Part shown: piece by piece, positions 26,262 through 36,232 of the stretch
Layout: each line of letters begins with the position of its first letter
Position numbering within the stretch: the stretch's first letter is position 1
Assembly (NCBI GenBank): GCA_040223615.1
Contig: JAVKFY010000072.1
Coordinates: 26,439-90,438 of the forward strand
Direction: 5' to 3'
DNA: 64,000 bases
Source: JAVKFY01 sp040223615
Lineage (GTDB): Bacteria > Pseudomonadota > Alphaproteobacteria > GCA-2731375
Program-made: the position numbers and the translations under genes
Notes under the pieces: generated by a model
Databases searched by the model: none
Seen by the model: only the letters and a program-made list of their open reading frames with translations
Told to the model about the DNA's origin: nothing

Positions 26262-27166
26262 TGGCCACGGGCGACCAGCACGAACCGCACGGCCACGCCT
26301 TCGGGCAGGACCGGCGCCGCCCGGGCGAGCGCCGCACCGTCCTGGTCGTCGTCATCACCGGCATCACCATGGTGGCGGAGATTGCCGGCGGGCTGCTCAC
26401 CGGCTCGATGGCGCTGCTCGCCGACGGCCTGCACATGGGCAGCCACGCGGCGGCGCTGACCATCGCCGCGCTGGCCTACCTGATCGCCCGGCGCCACGCC
26501 CACGACCGCCGCTTCAGCTTCGGCACCGGCAAGGTCAACGCGCTGGGCGGCTTCGTCGGCGCCCTGCTGCTGCTCGGCTTCGCCGGCCTGATGGCCTGGG
26601 AGAGCGTCGACCGGCTGATCTTCCGGCCGCACGCGATCCAGTTCGGCTGGGCGCTGGCGGTGGCCGCGGTCGGTGCCGCGATCAACGCGCTCTGCCTACT
26701 GGTGCTGAAACCGCCGGACGAGGAGGCCGAGGACCACAACCTGCGCGGCGCCTACCTGCACGTGCTGGTCGACCTGCTGACCTCGGTACTGGCGATCGTC
26801 GCGCTGCTGGCCGGCTGGCTGCTGGGCTGGGGCTGGCTCGACCCGGCGGTCGGCGTGATCGGCGCGGTGATGGTGGTGCGCTGGTCGATCCAGCTCGGCC
26901 GCGACACCGCCAAGGTGCTGCTCGACTGGGAGGCGCCCAGCGCCACCCGTGACCTGATCCGCGATGCGCTGCAGGCCGACGGCCAGGCCCGCGTCTTCGA
27001 CCTGCACGTCTGGTCGATCGGCCCCGGCCTCAACGCCTGCGCGCTCTCGGTCCTGGCCGTCGCGCCGAAGACCCCGGAGGAGTACAAGGCGCTGATCCCG
27101 AAGGCCGCCCAAGTCGCCCACGCCACGGTGGAAATCCACCGCCCCGGTCCGGACGACGAGGTCTAG
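26261..27166 (+). CDS. Cation diffusion facilitator (CDF) metal exporter, DmeF-like
   Basis: The 301-aa protein has a His-containing N-terminus (GDQHEPHGHAFG) and six transmembrane segments. The zinc-site pattern ALLADGLHMGSHAAAL (about 50-65) and the second HxxxD pair, YLHVLVDLLTSV (about 165-176), replace the usual HxxxD/DxxxD residues. The cytosolic C-terminal domain ends RVFDLHVWSIGPGLNACALSV (about 245-265). These are features of DmeF-type CDF proteins, which export cobalt or nickel with proton antiport. It is coupled to the preceding LLM gene. Metal specificity is inferred from the family resemblance. Confidence 0.93.
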   Translation: MATGDQHEPHGHAFGQDRRRPGERRTVLVVVITGITMVAEIAGGLLTGSMALLADGLHMGSHAAALTIAALAYLIARRHAHDRRFSFGTGKVNALGGFVGALLLLGFAGLMAWESVDRLIFRPHAIQFGWALAVAAVGAAINALCLLVLKPPDEEAEDHNLRGAYLHVLVDLLTSVLAIVALLAGWLLGWGWLDPAVGVIGAVMVVRWSIQLGRDTAKVLLDWEAPSATRDLIRDALQADGQARVFDLHVWSIGPGLNACALSVLAVAPKTPEEYKALIPKAAQVAHATVEIHRPGPDDEV

Positions 27167-27942
27167 CGCTTGCCGTAGACCAGCCAGTACACCCCGGCGA
27201 CCAGGGCGCCGCCGCCGACGATATTGCCGAGGGTGACCGGCACCAGGTTTGCGACCACGCCGGCCAGGGTGACCTCGGTGCCGCCGGCCAGCCAGGCCAC
27301 CGGCAGGATGTACATGTTGGCCACCGAGTGTTCGAAGCCGAGCGCCACGAAGGCGGCCACGGGCAACATCAGCGCCAGCACCTTGCCGGCCACGTCGTGC
27401 GCCGCGAACGAGACCCAGCAGGCCAGGCAGACCAGCAGGTTGCACAGCACGCCGCGCGCGAAGGCCTCCACGAAGCCCAGGCCCAGCTTGCCATGCGCGA
27501 TGGCGATGGCGGTCTTGGCGACCCCGCCGCCGCCCAGCTCCATGACGCCGGCGGCCGCGACCAGTCCGGCGATACCCAGCGCGCCGACCAGGTTGCCGAC
27601 ATAGACCAGCGTCCAGTTGCGCAGCAGCGCCGCCAGGCTCACGCGCTCGTCGGCCCAGGCCATCACGATAAGGTTGTTGCCAGTGAACAACTCCGCCCCG
27701 CCGACGATCACCAGCAGCAGGCCGAGCGAGAAGGCCAGCCCGCCGAGCAGCCGTGTCGGCCCGAACCCGAACGTGCTGCCGGTCACCGTGACGGTATAGA
27801 ACAGCGCCCCCAGCGCGATGAAGGCACCGGCCAGCACCGCCAGCATCAACGTCTGGCGTGTGCCGAGCCGTGTCTTGGCGACGCCGATCGTCTCGACCCG
27901 TTCGGCGATCTGCGCCGGGCTGTAGGCATCCAACTCGAACAT
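27163..27942 (-). CDS. Formate/nitrite transporter (FNT) family channel
   Basis: The 259-aa protein has six membrane segments with the FNT motifs: GGAELFTGNNLIVMAWADE (about 80-98), NWTLVYVGNLVGALG (about 108-122), CNLLVCLACWVSFAAHDVAGK (about 168-188) and VANMYILPVAWLAGG. These match FocA, NirC and related channels that pass formate, nitrite or hydrosulfide. Its 3' end overlaps the convergent CDF gene by four bases. Substrate cannot be decided from sequence alone. Confidence 0.9.
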   Translation of the reverse strand: MFELDAYSPAQIAERVETIGVAKTRLGTRQTLMLAVLAGAFIALGALFYTVTVTGSTFGFGPTRLLGGLAFSLGLLLVIVGGAELFTGNNLIVMAWADERVSLAALLRNWTLVYVGNLVGALGIAGLVAAAGVMELGGGGVAKTAIAIAHGKLGLGFVEAFARGVLCNLLVCLACWVSFAAHDVAGKVLALMLPVAAFVALGFEHSVANMYILPVAWLAGGTEVTLAGVVANLVPVTLGNIVGGGALVAGVYWLVYGKR

Positions 27943-28047
27943 GGTTGCCGATCCTAGGCCGCGGGCCAGCGTATCCGTTTGATCTCGCGCAAAGGACGAA
28001 CATGGCGGTCGCGCTACGATAAGCCGTCAGAACGAGGAAACGCCACC

Positions 28048-28308
28048 ATGCTCACCTGGGAGGATTGCCTTGGCGTCGCCGGTATCACCGAGGAGCTGGT
28101 CGACGCTGTTGCCGAGCACGAACACGTGCCGGAGATCGTCGCGCTGGAACTGACCAACTACATGGTGCACGAACCGGACGGCGTGCCGCGCCTGAAGCGC
28201 ATCATCCTTGACGACATCGCCGCCGCGCGGACCCGTGGCGACGTCGACCACGCCAACCACCTGCGCCGCGTCCTGCTGCATTTCGTCGCGCTGCACCGTG
28301 ACGACTAG
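28048..28308 (+). CDS. Conserved-looking small acidic protein of unknown function
   Basis: The 86-aa protein starts MLTWEDCLGVAGITEELVDAVAEHEHVPEIVALEL and ends HLRRVLLHFVALHRDD. It is predicted helical and soluble. I do not recognise a characterised family. GAGGA nine to thirteen bases before the ATG supports this start. A longer frame from 27979 would read through the intergenic region. It lies 31 bases before the ABC/FtsX/HlyD genes and may be cotranscribed with them. Confidence 0.65.
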   Translation: MLTWEDCLGVAGITEELVDAVAEHEHVPEIVALELTNYMVHEPDGVPRLKRIILDDIAAARTRGDVDHANHLRRVLLHFVALHRDD

Positions 28309-28339
28309 CGCCTAGAGTTTCGGCGACGGGAGTGTCGAC

Positions 28340-29062
<723 letters not shown>

Positions 29063-29064
29063 CC

Positions 29065-31431
29065 GTGCTCGGACCGCTGAACAAGAAGCTGATCCGCGAT
29101 CTCTGGGCGGTGCGCGGCCAGGCGCTGGCCATCGCCTTTGTTATCGCCGGCGGCGTCGCCACCCAGGTGATGTCCGTCGGCATGCTGTACTCGTTGCAGG
29201 AGACCCGCGACGCCTACTACCAGCGCTATCGCTTCGCCGACGTCTTCGCGCCGGTGACGCGGGCGCCGAACGCGCTGGTCGACGACATTGCCCGGCTGCC
29301 CGGTGTGCGTCGCGCCGAAGGTCGCATCGCCGCCGGCGCCTTGATCGACATGCCGGGCGTGGTCGAGCCGATCAGCGCGACGGTGATCTCGGCCGAGAAT
29401 GGCGGTCGGCAGGCGATCAACGACATCCATCTGGTCGCCGGACGACGTGCCGCCACCGGCCGTGTCGACGAGGCGGTGGTCAGCGAGGCCTTCGCCAACG
29501 CCTACCGCCTGACGCTCGGCACCAGCTTTGCCGCCATTCTCGATGGTGCCCGGCGCGAGCTCACCGTAGTCGGCATCGCGCTGTCGCCGGAGTACGTCTT
29601 CGCGCTCGGGCCCGGCCAGTTCGTGCCCGATGACCGGCGCTACGGCGTATTGTGGATGGACCGCAAGACGCTGGCGCACGCCTTCGACCTCGACGGTGCC
29701 TTCAACGAGGCGGTGTTGTTGCTGCAGCCCGGCGCCGACCCGACCGGGGTGATCGACCGGCTCGACCGGATGCTGCGTCGCTACGGTGGCGGCCGCGCCT
29801 TTGCGCGCGAGGACCAGATCTCGGACCAGTTCCTCAGCTCCGAGATGGACCAGCTCACCACCATGGCGACGGTGCTGCCGCCGGTTTTCCTGGGCGTGGC
29901 GGCGTTCCTGCTGAACCTGGTCTTCGGCCGCCTGATCGCCACCGAGCGCGGCCAGATCGGCCTGATGAAGGCGTTCGGTTACAGCGACCTGGCGATCGGC
30001 TGGCACTATCTGAAGTTCGCGTTCTCCATCGCCGGGCTCGGCTTCTTGATCGGCGCCGGGCTCGGCACCTGGCTCGGCCGCGAGATGGCGGCGCTTTTTC
30101 TCGACTACTACCGCTTCCCGTTCCTGCTGTTCCAGGCGGGCGCCGGCACGTATGCGTTGGCTGTCCTGGTCACGATGGGCGTCACCGCGCTTGGCGTTTC
30201 GCATGGTGTGTGGCGCGCGGCTCGGCTGGCACCTGCGGTGGCGATGGCGCCGCCACCGCCGCCGGACTATTCGATCGCTGGCGACTGGCTGACCAATGCG
30301 CGCCGGCTTTTCGACCAGCCGACGCGGATGATCCTGCGCCGCCTGCTGCGCTGGCCGCTGCGCGCCGGGTTCACCGTCACCGGAATCGCGCTGGCGATGG
30401 CGCTCTATATCGGCGTCAGCTTCTTTGTCGACTCGATGGACCACATGGTCGACGTCACCTTCAACCTGATGCAGCGCCAGGACATCGCCGTCAGCTTCGC
30501 CGAGCCGCGCGACCGGCGGGCGCTGTTCGACCTGGCCGGCGCGCCGGGTGTCCTGGTCGCCGAGGGCTTTCGCAGCGTGCCGGCGATGCTGCGCCACGGC
30601 CACCGCCAGGTCCGCCAGGGCCTGCTCGGGGTACCGGCCGAGGCACAGCTCAACCGTGTGATCGACGCCGCCTATCGCGTGGTGCCGCCGTCGCCGGCCG
30701 GCCTGCTGCTGTCGGAGAACCTGGCCGAGAAGCTCGATGTGCATCCTGGCGACCGCATCGAGGTCCAGGTGCTGGCCGGTCGCTGGCCGCGTGTCGAGCA
30801 GACGGTCGCGGCGGTGGTGAAGACCTATATCGGCGACGCCGCGGTGTTGGAAATCGGCGCCTTGAACCGCCTGATGCACGAGGGACCGGTGATCTCCGGG
30901 CTTTATCTCAGCGTCGACGAGGCCGCGCGCCCGGCGCTTTACGCCACCCTGAAGTCGACCCCGATGGTCGCCGGCGTGACGTTGCAGACCGAAGCCAAGC
31001 GGAAGTTCGACAAGACCCTGGACGAAAACATCGGCCGCTCGGTCTTCTTCAACACGCTGTTCGCCATGCTGGTCGCCGTCGGCGTGGTCTACAACGCGGT
31101 GCGCGTGGCCCTGGCCGAGCGCGAGCGCGAACTCGCCAGCCTGCGCGTGCTGGGTTTCTCCCACGGCGAGGTCGCCTACATCCTGCTCGGCGAAGTGGCG
31201 ATCCTGACCCTGCTGGCGCTGCCGCTGGGCAGCGTGATGGGGCATTTCCTGGCGCTCGGCCTGAGCCACGCGATGAGCGCCGATCTCTACCGCATCCCCT
31301 TCGTCGTCGCGCCTTCGACCTACGGCTGGGCCTCGATCCTGATCCTGTCGGCGGCGCTGGCGGCCGGCCTGGTGGCGTGGTTCCGGCTCGGCAGGCTCGA
31401 TCTGGTGGCGGTGTTGAAGACGCGCGAATAG
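29065..31431 (+). CDS. FtsX-like ABC transporter permease (double MacB/FtsX repeats)
   Basis: The 788-aa inner-membrane protein has an N-terminal helix and a large periplasmic MacB_PCD-like domain (about 45-260). A set of FtsX helices follows at about 265-400 (VFLGVAAFLLNLVFGRLIATERGQIGLMKAFGYSDLAI). A second helix and periplasmic domain come at about 430-660, and the last FtsX helices at about 665-780 (LAERERELASLRVLGFSHGEVAYILLGE). This is the duplicated arrangement of permeases that move lipids or peptides from membrane to periplasm rather than pump through the membrane. The GTG start is coupled to the ATPase gene. With the HlyD-type gene downstream it forms an export or envelope-remodelling system. 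Confidence 0.93.
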   Translation: MLGPLNKKLIRDLWAVRGQALAIAFVIAGGVATQVMSVGMLYSLQETRDAYYQRYRFADVFAPVTRAPNALVDDIARLPGVRRAEGRIAAGALIDMPGVVEPISATVISAENGGRQAINDIHLVAGRRAATGRVDEAVVSEAFANAYRLTLGTSFAAILDGARRELTVVGIALSPEYVFALGPGQFVPDDRRYGVLWMDRKTLAHAFDLDGAFNEAVLLLQPGADPTGVIDRLDRMLRRYGGGRAFAREDQISDQFLSSEMDQLTTMATVLPPVFLGVAAFLLNLVFGRLIATERGQIGLMKAFGYSDLAIGWHYLKFAFSIAGLGFLIGAGLGTWLGREMAALFLDYYRFPFLLFQAGAGTYALAVLVTMGVTALGVSHGVWRAARLAPAVAMAPPPPPDYSIAGDWLTNARRLFDQPTRMILRRLLRWPLRAGFTVTGIALAMALYIGVSFFVDSMDHMVDVTFNLMQRQDIAVSFAEPRDRRALFDLAGAPGVLVAEGFRSVPAMLRHGHRQVRQGLLGVPAEAQLNRVIDAAYRVVPPSPAGLLLSENLAEKLDVHPGDRIEVQVLAGRWPRVEQTVAAVVKTYIGDAAVLEIGALNRLMHEGPVISGLYLSVDEAARPALYATLKSTPMVAGVTLQTEAKRKFDKTLDENIGRSVFFNTLFAMLVAVGVVYNAVRVALAERERELASLRVLGFSHGEVAYILLGEVAILTLLALPLGSVMGHFLALGLSHAMSADLYRIPFVVAPSTYGWASILILSAALAAGLVAWFRLGRLDLVAVLKTRE

Positions 31432-31442
31432 GAGCCCGATGC

Positions 31443-32648
31443 ATGCGCCTGAGAGCCCGACATGTCGGTACCGCCGTGGCCGTCGCCACCGTCGCCGCGG
31501 CGTTGATCTACGCTTTCCGGCCACAGCCCGTACTGGTCGACCTGGGCGAGGTCACGCGCGGGCCGCTGGCCGAGACCGTACGCGAGGAGGGCTATACCCG
31601 CGTGCGCGAGGTCTACATGGTCTCCGCGCCGGTAGCCGGCCGGCTGCTGCGGCTTGACCGCGAGGTCGGCGACGCCGTGGCGGCCGGGATCACGCCGCTT
31701 GCCCGGATCCGGCCGACCGACCCGGCGTTCCTCGACGTACGCTCGCAGTCCGAGGCCGAGGCCGGCGTGCGCGGCGCGGAGGCCAACCTGGCGCTGGCCC
31801 GTGCCGAGGTCGGCCGCGCCCGTGCCCAGGTCACCTTCGCCGCCGCCGAACTGGCCCGCGCCCGCGAACTGATGCAGCGCGGAACCATATCTTCCCAGAC
31901 CCTGGAACGGCGGCAGCTGGAGCTCGACACCGCCAACGCCGTGGAAGCCACCGCGCGGGCTTCGGTGCGCGCGCGGCTGGCCGAACTGGAGCAGGTCCGA
32001 GCCCGCCTGATCGCGCCCAGCGGCGGCAACGGTCCCGGCGCCGGCGCGGTCGAAGTCACCGCGCCGGTCGACGGCCGCGTCCTGCGCCTGATCCAGGAGA
32101 GCGAGACCGTGGTTGCCGCCGGGGCGCCACTGCTGGAACTGGGCGATCCGCGCGACCTGGAGATCGTCGCCGAGCTGTTGTCGACCGATGCGGTGCGGCT
32201 GGCCGCCGGCGCGGCGGTGCGCATCTTCGACTGGGGCGGACCGGCGACGCTGGGCGGCCGCATCCGCCGCATCGAGCCATTCGGCTTCAAGAAGATTTCC
32301 GCGCTTGGCATCGAGGAGCAGCGGGTCAACGTGCTGATCGATTTTACCGAAGCGCCGCCCGAGGCGCTCGGCCACGGCTATCGGGTCGAGATCGAAGCGG
32401 TCGCCTGGGCCGGCGCCGCCGTCGCCCGGATCCCGCTGGCGGCACTCTTCCGCGTCGGCAGCGAGTGGGCCGCCTTCGCCGTCGACGACGACGGCAGGGC
32501 CCGCCTGCGAAGCTTGCGCATCGGCCACCAGGGTGCCGCCGAGGCCGAACTGCTCGACGGCCTGGCGGACGGCGACAAGGTGGTCCTGCATCCCGACGAG
32601 CGCATCGCCGACGGCACCTGGGTGGCGGCGCGCCAGTCCGCGCAGTGA
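31443..32648 (+). CDS. HlyD/RND-type periplasmic adaptor (membrane fusion protein)
   Basis: The 401-aa protein has an N-terminal membrane anchor (VGTAVAVATVAAALIYAF, about 8-25). A biotinyl-lipoyl half VREVYMVSAPVAGRLLRLDREVGDAVAAG (about 55-83) is followed by an alpha-hairpin of about 100-190, rich in Ala/Glu/Arg/Leu. The second lipoyl half is VEVTAPVDGRVLRLIQESETVVAAGAPLLELGD (about 204-236). A beta-barrel domain completes it. It would connect the inner-membrane ABC complex to the periplasm or an outer-membrane duct. ATG 31443 was preferred to 31440 because the signal anchor begins there; GGAG lies upstream. No outer-membrane factor gene is adjacent. Confidence 0.92.
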   Translation: MRLRARHVGTAVAVATVAAALIYAFRPQPVLVDLGEVTRGPLAETVREEGYTRVREVYMVSAPVAGRLLRLDREVGDAVAAGITPLARIRPTDPAFLDVRSQSEAEAGVRGAEANLALARAEVGRARAQVTFAAAELARARELMQRGTISSQTLERRQLELDTANAVEATARASVRARLAELEQVRARLIAPSGGNGPGAGAVEVTAPVDGRVLRLIQESETVVAAGAPLLELGDPRDLEIVAELLSTDAVRLAAGAAVRIFDWGGPATLGGRIRRIEPFGFKKISALGIEEQRVNVLIDFTEAPPEALGHGYRVEIEAVAWAGAAVARIPLAALFRVGSEWAAFAVDDDGRARLRSLRIGHQGAAEAELLDGLADGDKVVLHPDERIADGTWVAARQSAQ

Positions 32649-32789
32649 GGTATTTCCCGTTTGGTGCATGAGCCGGCCCTGACGTAACGTAGGGGCAACA
32701 GGATCGGACTGGGCCCGCAAGAACCCGGACGGTCGAGAAGGCAGCGGTTCGCCCCTACCGGGTAGGCCCGCGCATTAGGGAGACAGCCA
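32649..32789. promoter_or_regulatory. Intergenic region with inverted repeat before the Liv operon
   Basis: This 141-base gap must hold the Liv operon promoter. It contains GTAGGGGC at 32689 and its complement GCCCCTAC at 32751, which could pair into a long hairpin around a GC-rich centre. GGGAGA lies ten bases before the livK start and serves as ribosome site. No confident promoter boxes were seen. Confidence 0.4.
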
Positions 32790-34025
32790 ATGATGCACCA
32801 AGCGATGAAACTTGGGCTGCTGGCCGGTGCCGGCGCCCTGCTTGCCACCTCCGCCCTGGCCAAGGTGGAAGGCGATACGATCTGGCTCGGCTCGGCGATC
32901 TCGCTGACCGGCAAGTACGCGACCAATGGCGTCCATACGCAGCGTGGCTACGAGCTCGCCGCCAAGAAGGTCAACGACATGGGCGGCATCGAGATCGACG
33001 GCAAGAAGTACAAGATCGCGATCAAGTATTACGACGACGAGTCGACCCCGGCCCGCGGTGCGCAGCTCGCCGAGCGGCTGATCAAGCAGGACGGCTTCAA
33101 GTACATGCTGGGCCCGTACAGCTCCGGGCTGACCAAGGCGATCGCACCGGTCACCGAGAAGTACCGGATCCCGATGGTCGAGGCCGAGGGCGCTTCGCGC
33201 TCGCTGTTCACCCAGGGCTACCGCTATCTGTTCGGCATCATCTCCACCTCCGAGCAGTATCTCGGCAGCGCCGTCGACCTGGCCGCCGAGATGGCCGAGA
33301 AGGGCGGCGGCAAGGCCTCCGACGTGAAGGTCGCGATGGCGTTCGAGAACGATCCCTTCTCGCTCGACGTGCGCGCTGGCGTGCTCGACGACGCCAAGCG
33401 TCATGGCATGAAGGTCGTGATCGACGACAAGCTGCCGCGCGACCTGAACGACATGTCGGCGACGCTGACCAAGGTGAAGGCGCTGCGGCCCGACCTGCTG
33501 CTGGTCTCGGGCCACTCCAAGGGCGCGGCCACCGCGGCGCGGCAGATCAAGGAACTGCAGATCGACGTGCCGATGATCGCCATGACCCATTGCGAGTCGG
33601 CCGACGTGATCGGCAAGTTCGGCAAGGAAGCCACCAACGGCTTCCTGTGTCCGACGCAGTGGGCCGAGACGATGTCCTACAAGGGACCTTATTTCGGCAG
33701 CGCCGGCGACTTCGACAAGGCGTTCAAGGCGACCCATCCGGAATATACCAGCGTCCCGTACCAGTCGGCGCAGGCCGCCGCGGCGGTGCTGGTCTGGGCC
33801 GACGCGTTCAAGCGCGCCAACAGCCTGGACCCGGAGAAGCTGCGCGACACGCTGACCACGACGGACCTCACCACCTTCTACGGCCGGGTGAAGTTCGACG
33901 ACACCGGCAAGAACATCGCCAAGCCGATGGCCTTGCGGCAGATCCAGGACGGCATGCTGAACGTGGTGGCGCCGTCCGCCTTCGCCTCGCATCCGGTCGA
34001 GCATCCGCGCAAGGCGATGTACTGA
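32790..34025 (+). CDS. livK: Branched-chain amino-acid-type ABC substrate-binding protein
   Basis: The 411-aa periplasmic protein has a signal peptide (about 1-25, ending ALAKVEG). The type I periplasmic-binding (Peripla_BP_6) fold follows, with IWLGSAISLTGKYATNGVHTQRGYELAAKKVNDMGGIEIDGKKYKIAIKYYDDESTP (about 32-88) as the classical start. It feeds the LivHMGF complex encoded immediately downstream. The true substrate may be a branched-chain amino acid, an amide or an aromatic acid; these families cannot be separated by eye. The symbol is used for the family position only. Confidence 0.9.
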   Translation: MMHQAMKLGLLAGAGALLATSALAKVEGDTIWLGSAISLTGKYATNGVHTQRGYELAAKKVNDMGGIEIDGKKYKIAIKYYDDESTPARGAQLAERLIKQDGFKYMLGPYSSGLTKAIAPVTEKYRIPMVEAEGASRSLFTQGYRYLFGIISTSEQYLGSAVDLAAEMAEKGGGKASDVKVAMAFENDPFSLDVRAGVLDDAKRHGMKVVIDDKLPRDLNDMSATLTKVKALRPDLLLVSGHSKGAATAARQIKELQIDVPMIAMTHCESADVIGKFGKEATNGFLCPTQWAETMSYKGPYFGSAGDFDKAFKATHPEYTSVPYQSAQAAAAVLVWADAFKRANSLDPEKLRDTLTTTDLTTFYGRVKFDDTGKNIAKPMALRQIQDGMLNVVAPSAFASHPVEHPRKAMY

Positions 34026-34037
34026 GCAGGTAGCCCA

Positions 34038-34067
34038 CCGGCCGCCCGGCGCGATCCGGGCGGCCGG
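34038..34067 (+). terminator. Intercistronic hairpin livK-livH
   Basis: CCGGCCGCCCGG and CCGGGCGGCCGG form a perfect 12-base stem with a 6-base loop just after the livK stop. It has no T-run, so it more likely protects the livK message or attenuates readthrough. This would give more binding protein than permease, a common arrangement in binding-protein operons. Confidence 0.65.
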
Positions 34068-34081
34068 CCCGGCACCGCGCC

Positions 34082-34981
34082 ATGGACAATATCGACATTC
34101 TTCTGCAAGCGCCGATCCTGAACGTGCAGCTGTTGCTGGACGGGCTGATGATCGGCGCCATCTTCGCGCTCGCCGCCTATGGCCTGGCCCTGGTGTGGGG
34201 CGTGATGAACGTGAAGAACCTGGCCCAGGGCGACTTCGTGATCGCCGGCGGCTACATCGGATACGCGCTGGCGCAGGCCGGCATCCATCCGATCCTGGCG
34301 CTGCCGATCGCCTTCGTGGTGATGTTCGGGTTCGGCTGGCTGCTCTACAAGTGGGTGATCAGCCGGGTCGTCGACCGCGACCTGTTCGCCTCGCTGCTGG
34401 CCACTTTCGGCATCGCCATCGTGTTGCAGCAGGTACTGAACCTGATCTTCGGGCCGGAAGTGCGCACCGCGGAGAGCGGCCTGGAGACGCTGAGCTTCGC
34501 CGGCGGACTGGTCACGGTTGCGGAGATCAAGCTGCTGTCCTTCGTGCTGGCCGGCATCCTGGCCGCCTCGATCATCGTCTTCATGAAGCGCAGCCGCATG
34601 GGCCAGGCGATCCGCGCCACCGCCCAGAACGCGCGCGCCGCCCGCGTCCTCGGCATCGACACCGAGCGGGTCTACGCCTTCACCTTCGCCTTGAACGCCG
34701 CGATCTGCGGCGCCGCCGGCGTGCTGGTGGTGATGATCTGGGTGATCCAGCCGTACTTCGGCATCGTCTACGCGGTGCGCGCCTTCATCATCGTGGTCGC
34801 CGCCGGGCTCGGCAACATGCCGGGCGTGATCGTCGCCGGGCTGCTGCTCGGCGCGGCGGAGCAGTTCTCCGGCTTCATCCTCGGCGCCGAATTCCAGGTC
34901 GCCTCGGTGGTCGGCATGCTGCTGGCGGTGCTGGTGTGGCGTCAGATGCAGCAGGCGCGCCTGCGCCAAGCCTTGCAGTAG
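34082..34981 (+). CDS. livH: Branched-chain amino-acid-type ABC permease LivH
   Basis: The 299-aa inner-membrane permease has the LivH pattern of eight helices: LLLDGLMIGAIFALAAYGLALVWGVMNVKNLAQGDFVIAGGY (about 18-59), AIRATAQNARAARVLGIDTERVYAFTFALNAAICGAAGVL (about 177-216; the EAA-like coupling helix) and GLGNMPGVIVAGLLLGAAEQF (about 241-261). It pairs with LivM and uses LivG/LivF as ATPases. Confidence 0.94.
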   Translation: MDNIDILLQAPILNVQLLLDGLMIGAIFALAAYGLALVWGVMNVKNLAQGDFVIAGGYIGYALAQAGIHPILALPIAFVVMFGFGWLLYKWVISRVVDRDLFASLLATFGIAIVLQQVLNLIFGPEVRTAESGLETLSFAGGLVTVAEIKLLSFVLAGILAASIIVFMKRSRMGQAIRATAQNARAARVLGIDTERVYAFTFALNAAICGAAGVLVVMIWVIQPYFGIVYAVRAFIIVVAAGLGNMPGVIVAGLLLGAAEQFSGFILGAEFQVASVVGMLLAVLVWRQMQQARLRQALQ

Positions 34982-35001
34982 CCTTTGAGTACCCAGAGCG
35001 G

Positions 35002-36099
35002 ATGACCCAGAACCTCGTCGCCGACAAGTCCCCGCAGTCCGACGTCGCCACGCCGGGCAAGCTGTCGCAGGTCAACATGGTGCTGTACGGCGCCATCGCG
35101 GTGGCCGGCATCGTCGCGCCGCTGCTGTTCCCGGCCTACACCTTCCAGATCGCGGTGCTCTGGCTGATGGTCATGTTCGCCATCACCTGGGACATCATGG
35201 GCGGGCAGATGGGCTACAACTCGCTCGGCAACATCTTCTTCTTCGGCACCGGCATGTACATCTGCGCGCTGGTTCAGATCGGCCTCTATTACGATGTCGG
35301 CGAGTACACCGCGGCCTTCGGCGCCATCAAGGTCGACTATACCGAGCAGCAGTATTTCACCGGCCTGGCGCTGGGCGTGGTCGCCGCCGCGTTCGGCTCG
35401 GCCGTGCTGGCGGTGCTGGTCGGCAATGCCATCTTCGGCCTGCGGGGGCCCTATTTCGCCATCGGTACGCTGGGCATCGCCTTCGCCGCGGCGGAACTGA
35501 TCGGCGGCTGGGACTGGGTCGGCGGCGGCGGCGGCATCTCGCTGCCGGTCTATCCCGGCGAGCCGGACGACCGCTCGCTGTTCTTCTACGCCGTTTGCTT
35601 CGTGCTGGCGGTGTGTTCCTTCCTCTACGTGCGCTGGCTTTACGGGCGGCGCTTCGGGCTGGCGGTGAACGCGATCCGCGACAACGAGGACAAGGCCGAG
35701 GCGATGGGCCTGCACACCCGGCGCTACAAGACCGTGGCCTGGTCCAGCTCGGCCTTCTTCCTGGGCATCGCCGGCGCCATCTTCGGCAACATGATCGGCT
35801 TCATCGAGCCGCTGGAGGTCGCCTTTCCGACCGTCACCTTCGGCATCTTCATGGTCGCGATGTCGCTGCTCGGCGGCAAGGGCACGCTGTGGGGCCCGGT
35901 GATCGGCGCCGTCGCCTTCCACCTGGTGAAGGAACTGACCTGGACCTACATGCTGGGCTGGCAGTTCGTCGCGCTCGGCGTGATCATCGTCATCAACATC
36001 GTCTACTTCCAGCAGGGCCTGATGGGATGGGCCCGCGAGAAGTGGCCGCACCGCTTCGGCATCGCGGTCGACGAAGAACCCGAACGGGCACGGCCATGA
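35002..36099 (+). CDS. livM: Branched-chain amino-acid-type ABC permease LivM
   Basis: The 365-aa permease has about nine helices, with NSLGNIFFFGTGMYICAL (about 73-90), GLRGPYFAIGTLGIAFAAAELIGGWDWVGGGGGISLP (about 148-184) and AIRDNEDKAEAMGLHTRRYKTVAWSSSAFFLGIAGAI (about 223-259; coupling loop). Start ATG 35002 follows a GAGCGG ribosome-like site. Its TGA stop overlaps an ATG (ATGA) that in a simple operon would be the livG start. Here that ATG instead opens the first of two duplicated micro-ORFs. Confidence 0.94.
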   Translation: MTQNLVADKSPQSDVATPGKLSQVNMVLYGAIAVAGIVAPLLFPAYTFQIAVLWLMVMFAITWDIMGGQMGYNSLGNIFFFGTGMYICALVQIGLYYDVGEYTAAFGAIKVDYTEQQYFTGLALGVVAAAFGSAVLAVLVGNAIFGLRGPYFAIGTLGIAFAAAELIGGWDWVGGGGGISLPVYPGEPDDRSLFFYAVCFVLAVCSFLYVRWLYGRRFGLAVNAIRDNEDKAEAMGLHTRRYKTVAWSSSAFFLGIAGAIFGNMIGFIEPLEVAFPTVTFGIFMVAMSLLGGKGTLWGPVIGAVAFHLVKELTWTYMLGWQFVALGVIIVINIVYFQQGLMGWAREKWPHRFGIAVDEEPERARP

Positions 36100-36173
36100 G
36101 CGCGCAACAGCACGCTCATATTTGTAGGCAGGCCCTCCACGCAGTGCGTCGAGCCTGCTGGGCACGGCCATGA
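36096..36173 (+). CDS. Micro-ORF 1 between livM and livG (25 aa)
   Basis: The ATG overlaps the livM stop (ATGA), and the 25-codon frame begins MSAQQHAHICRQAL and ends CWARP. Its TGA overlaps the ATG of micro-ORF 2. Translation by coupling from livM is likely if the mRNA is read; a function for the peptide is unknown. It shares its first eight residues and last five with micro-ORF 2. Confidence 0.45.
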   Translation: MSAQQHAHICRQALHAVRRACWARP

Positions 36174-36232
36174 GCGCGCAACAGCACGCTCATAATTGTA
36201 GGCAGGCCGTGTCCTGCTGGGCACGGCCATGA
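36170..36232 (+). CDS. Micro-ORF 2 between livM and livG (20 aa)
   Basis: This 20-codon frame starts MSAQQHAHNCRQ and ends CWARP. It is open between an ATG that overlaps the stop of micro-ORF 1 and a TGA that overlaps the livG ATG. It relays coupled translation from livM to livG. It may be only a by-product of the duplication. Confidence 0.45.
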   Translation: MSAQQHAHNCRQAVSCWARP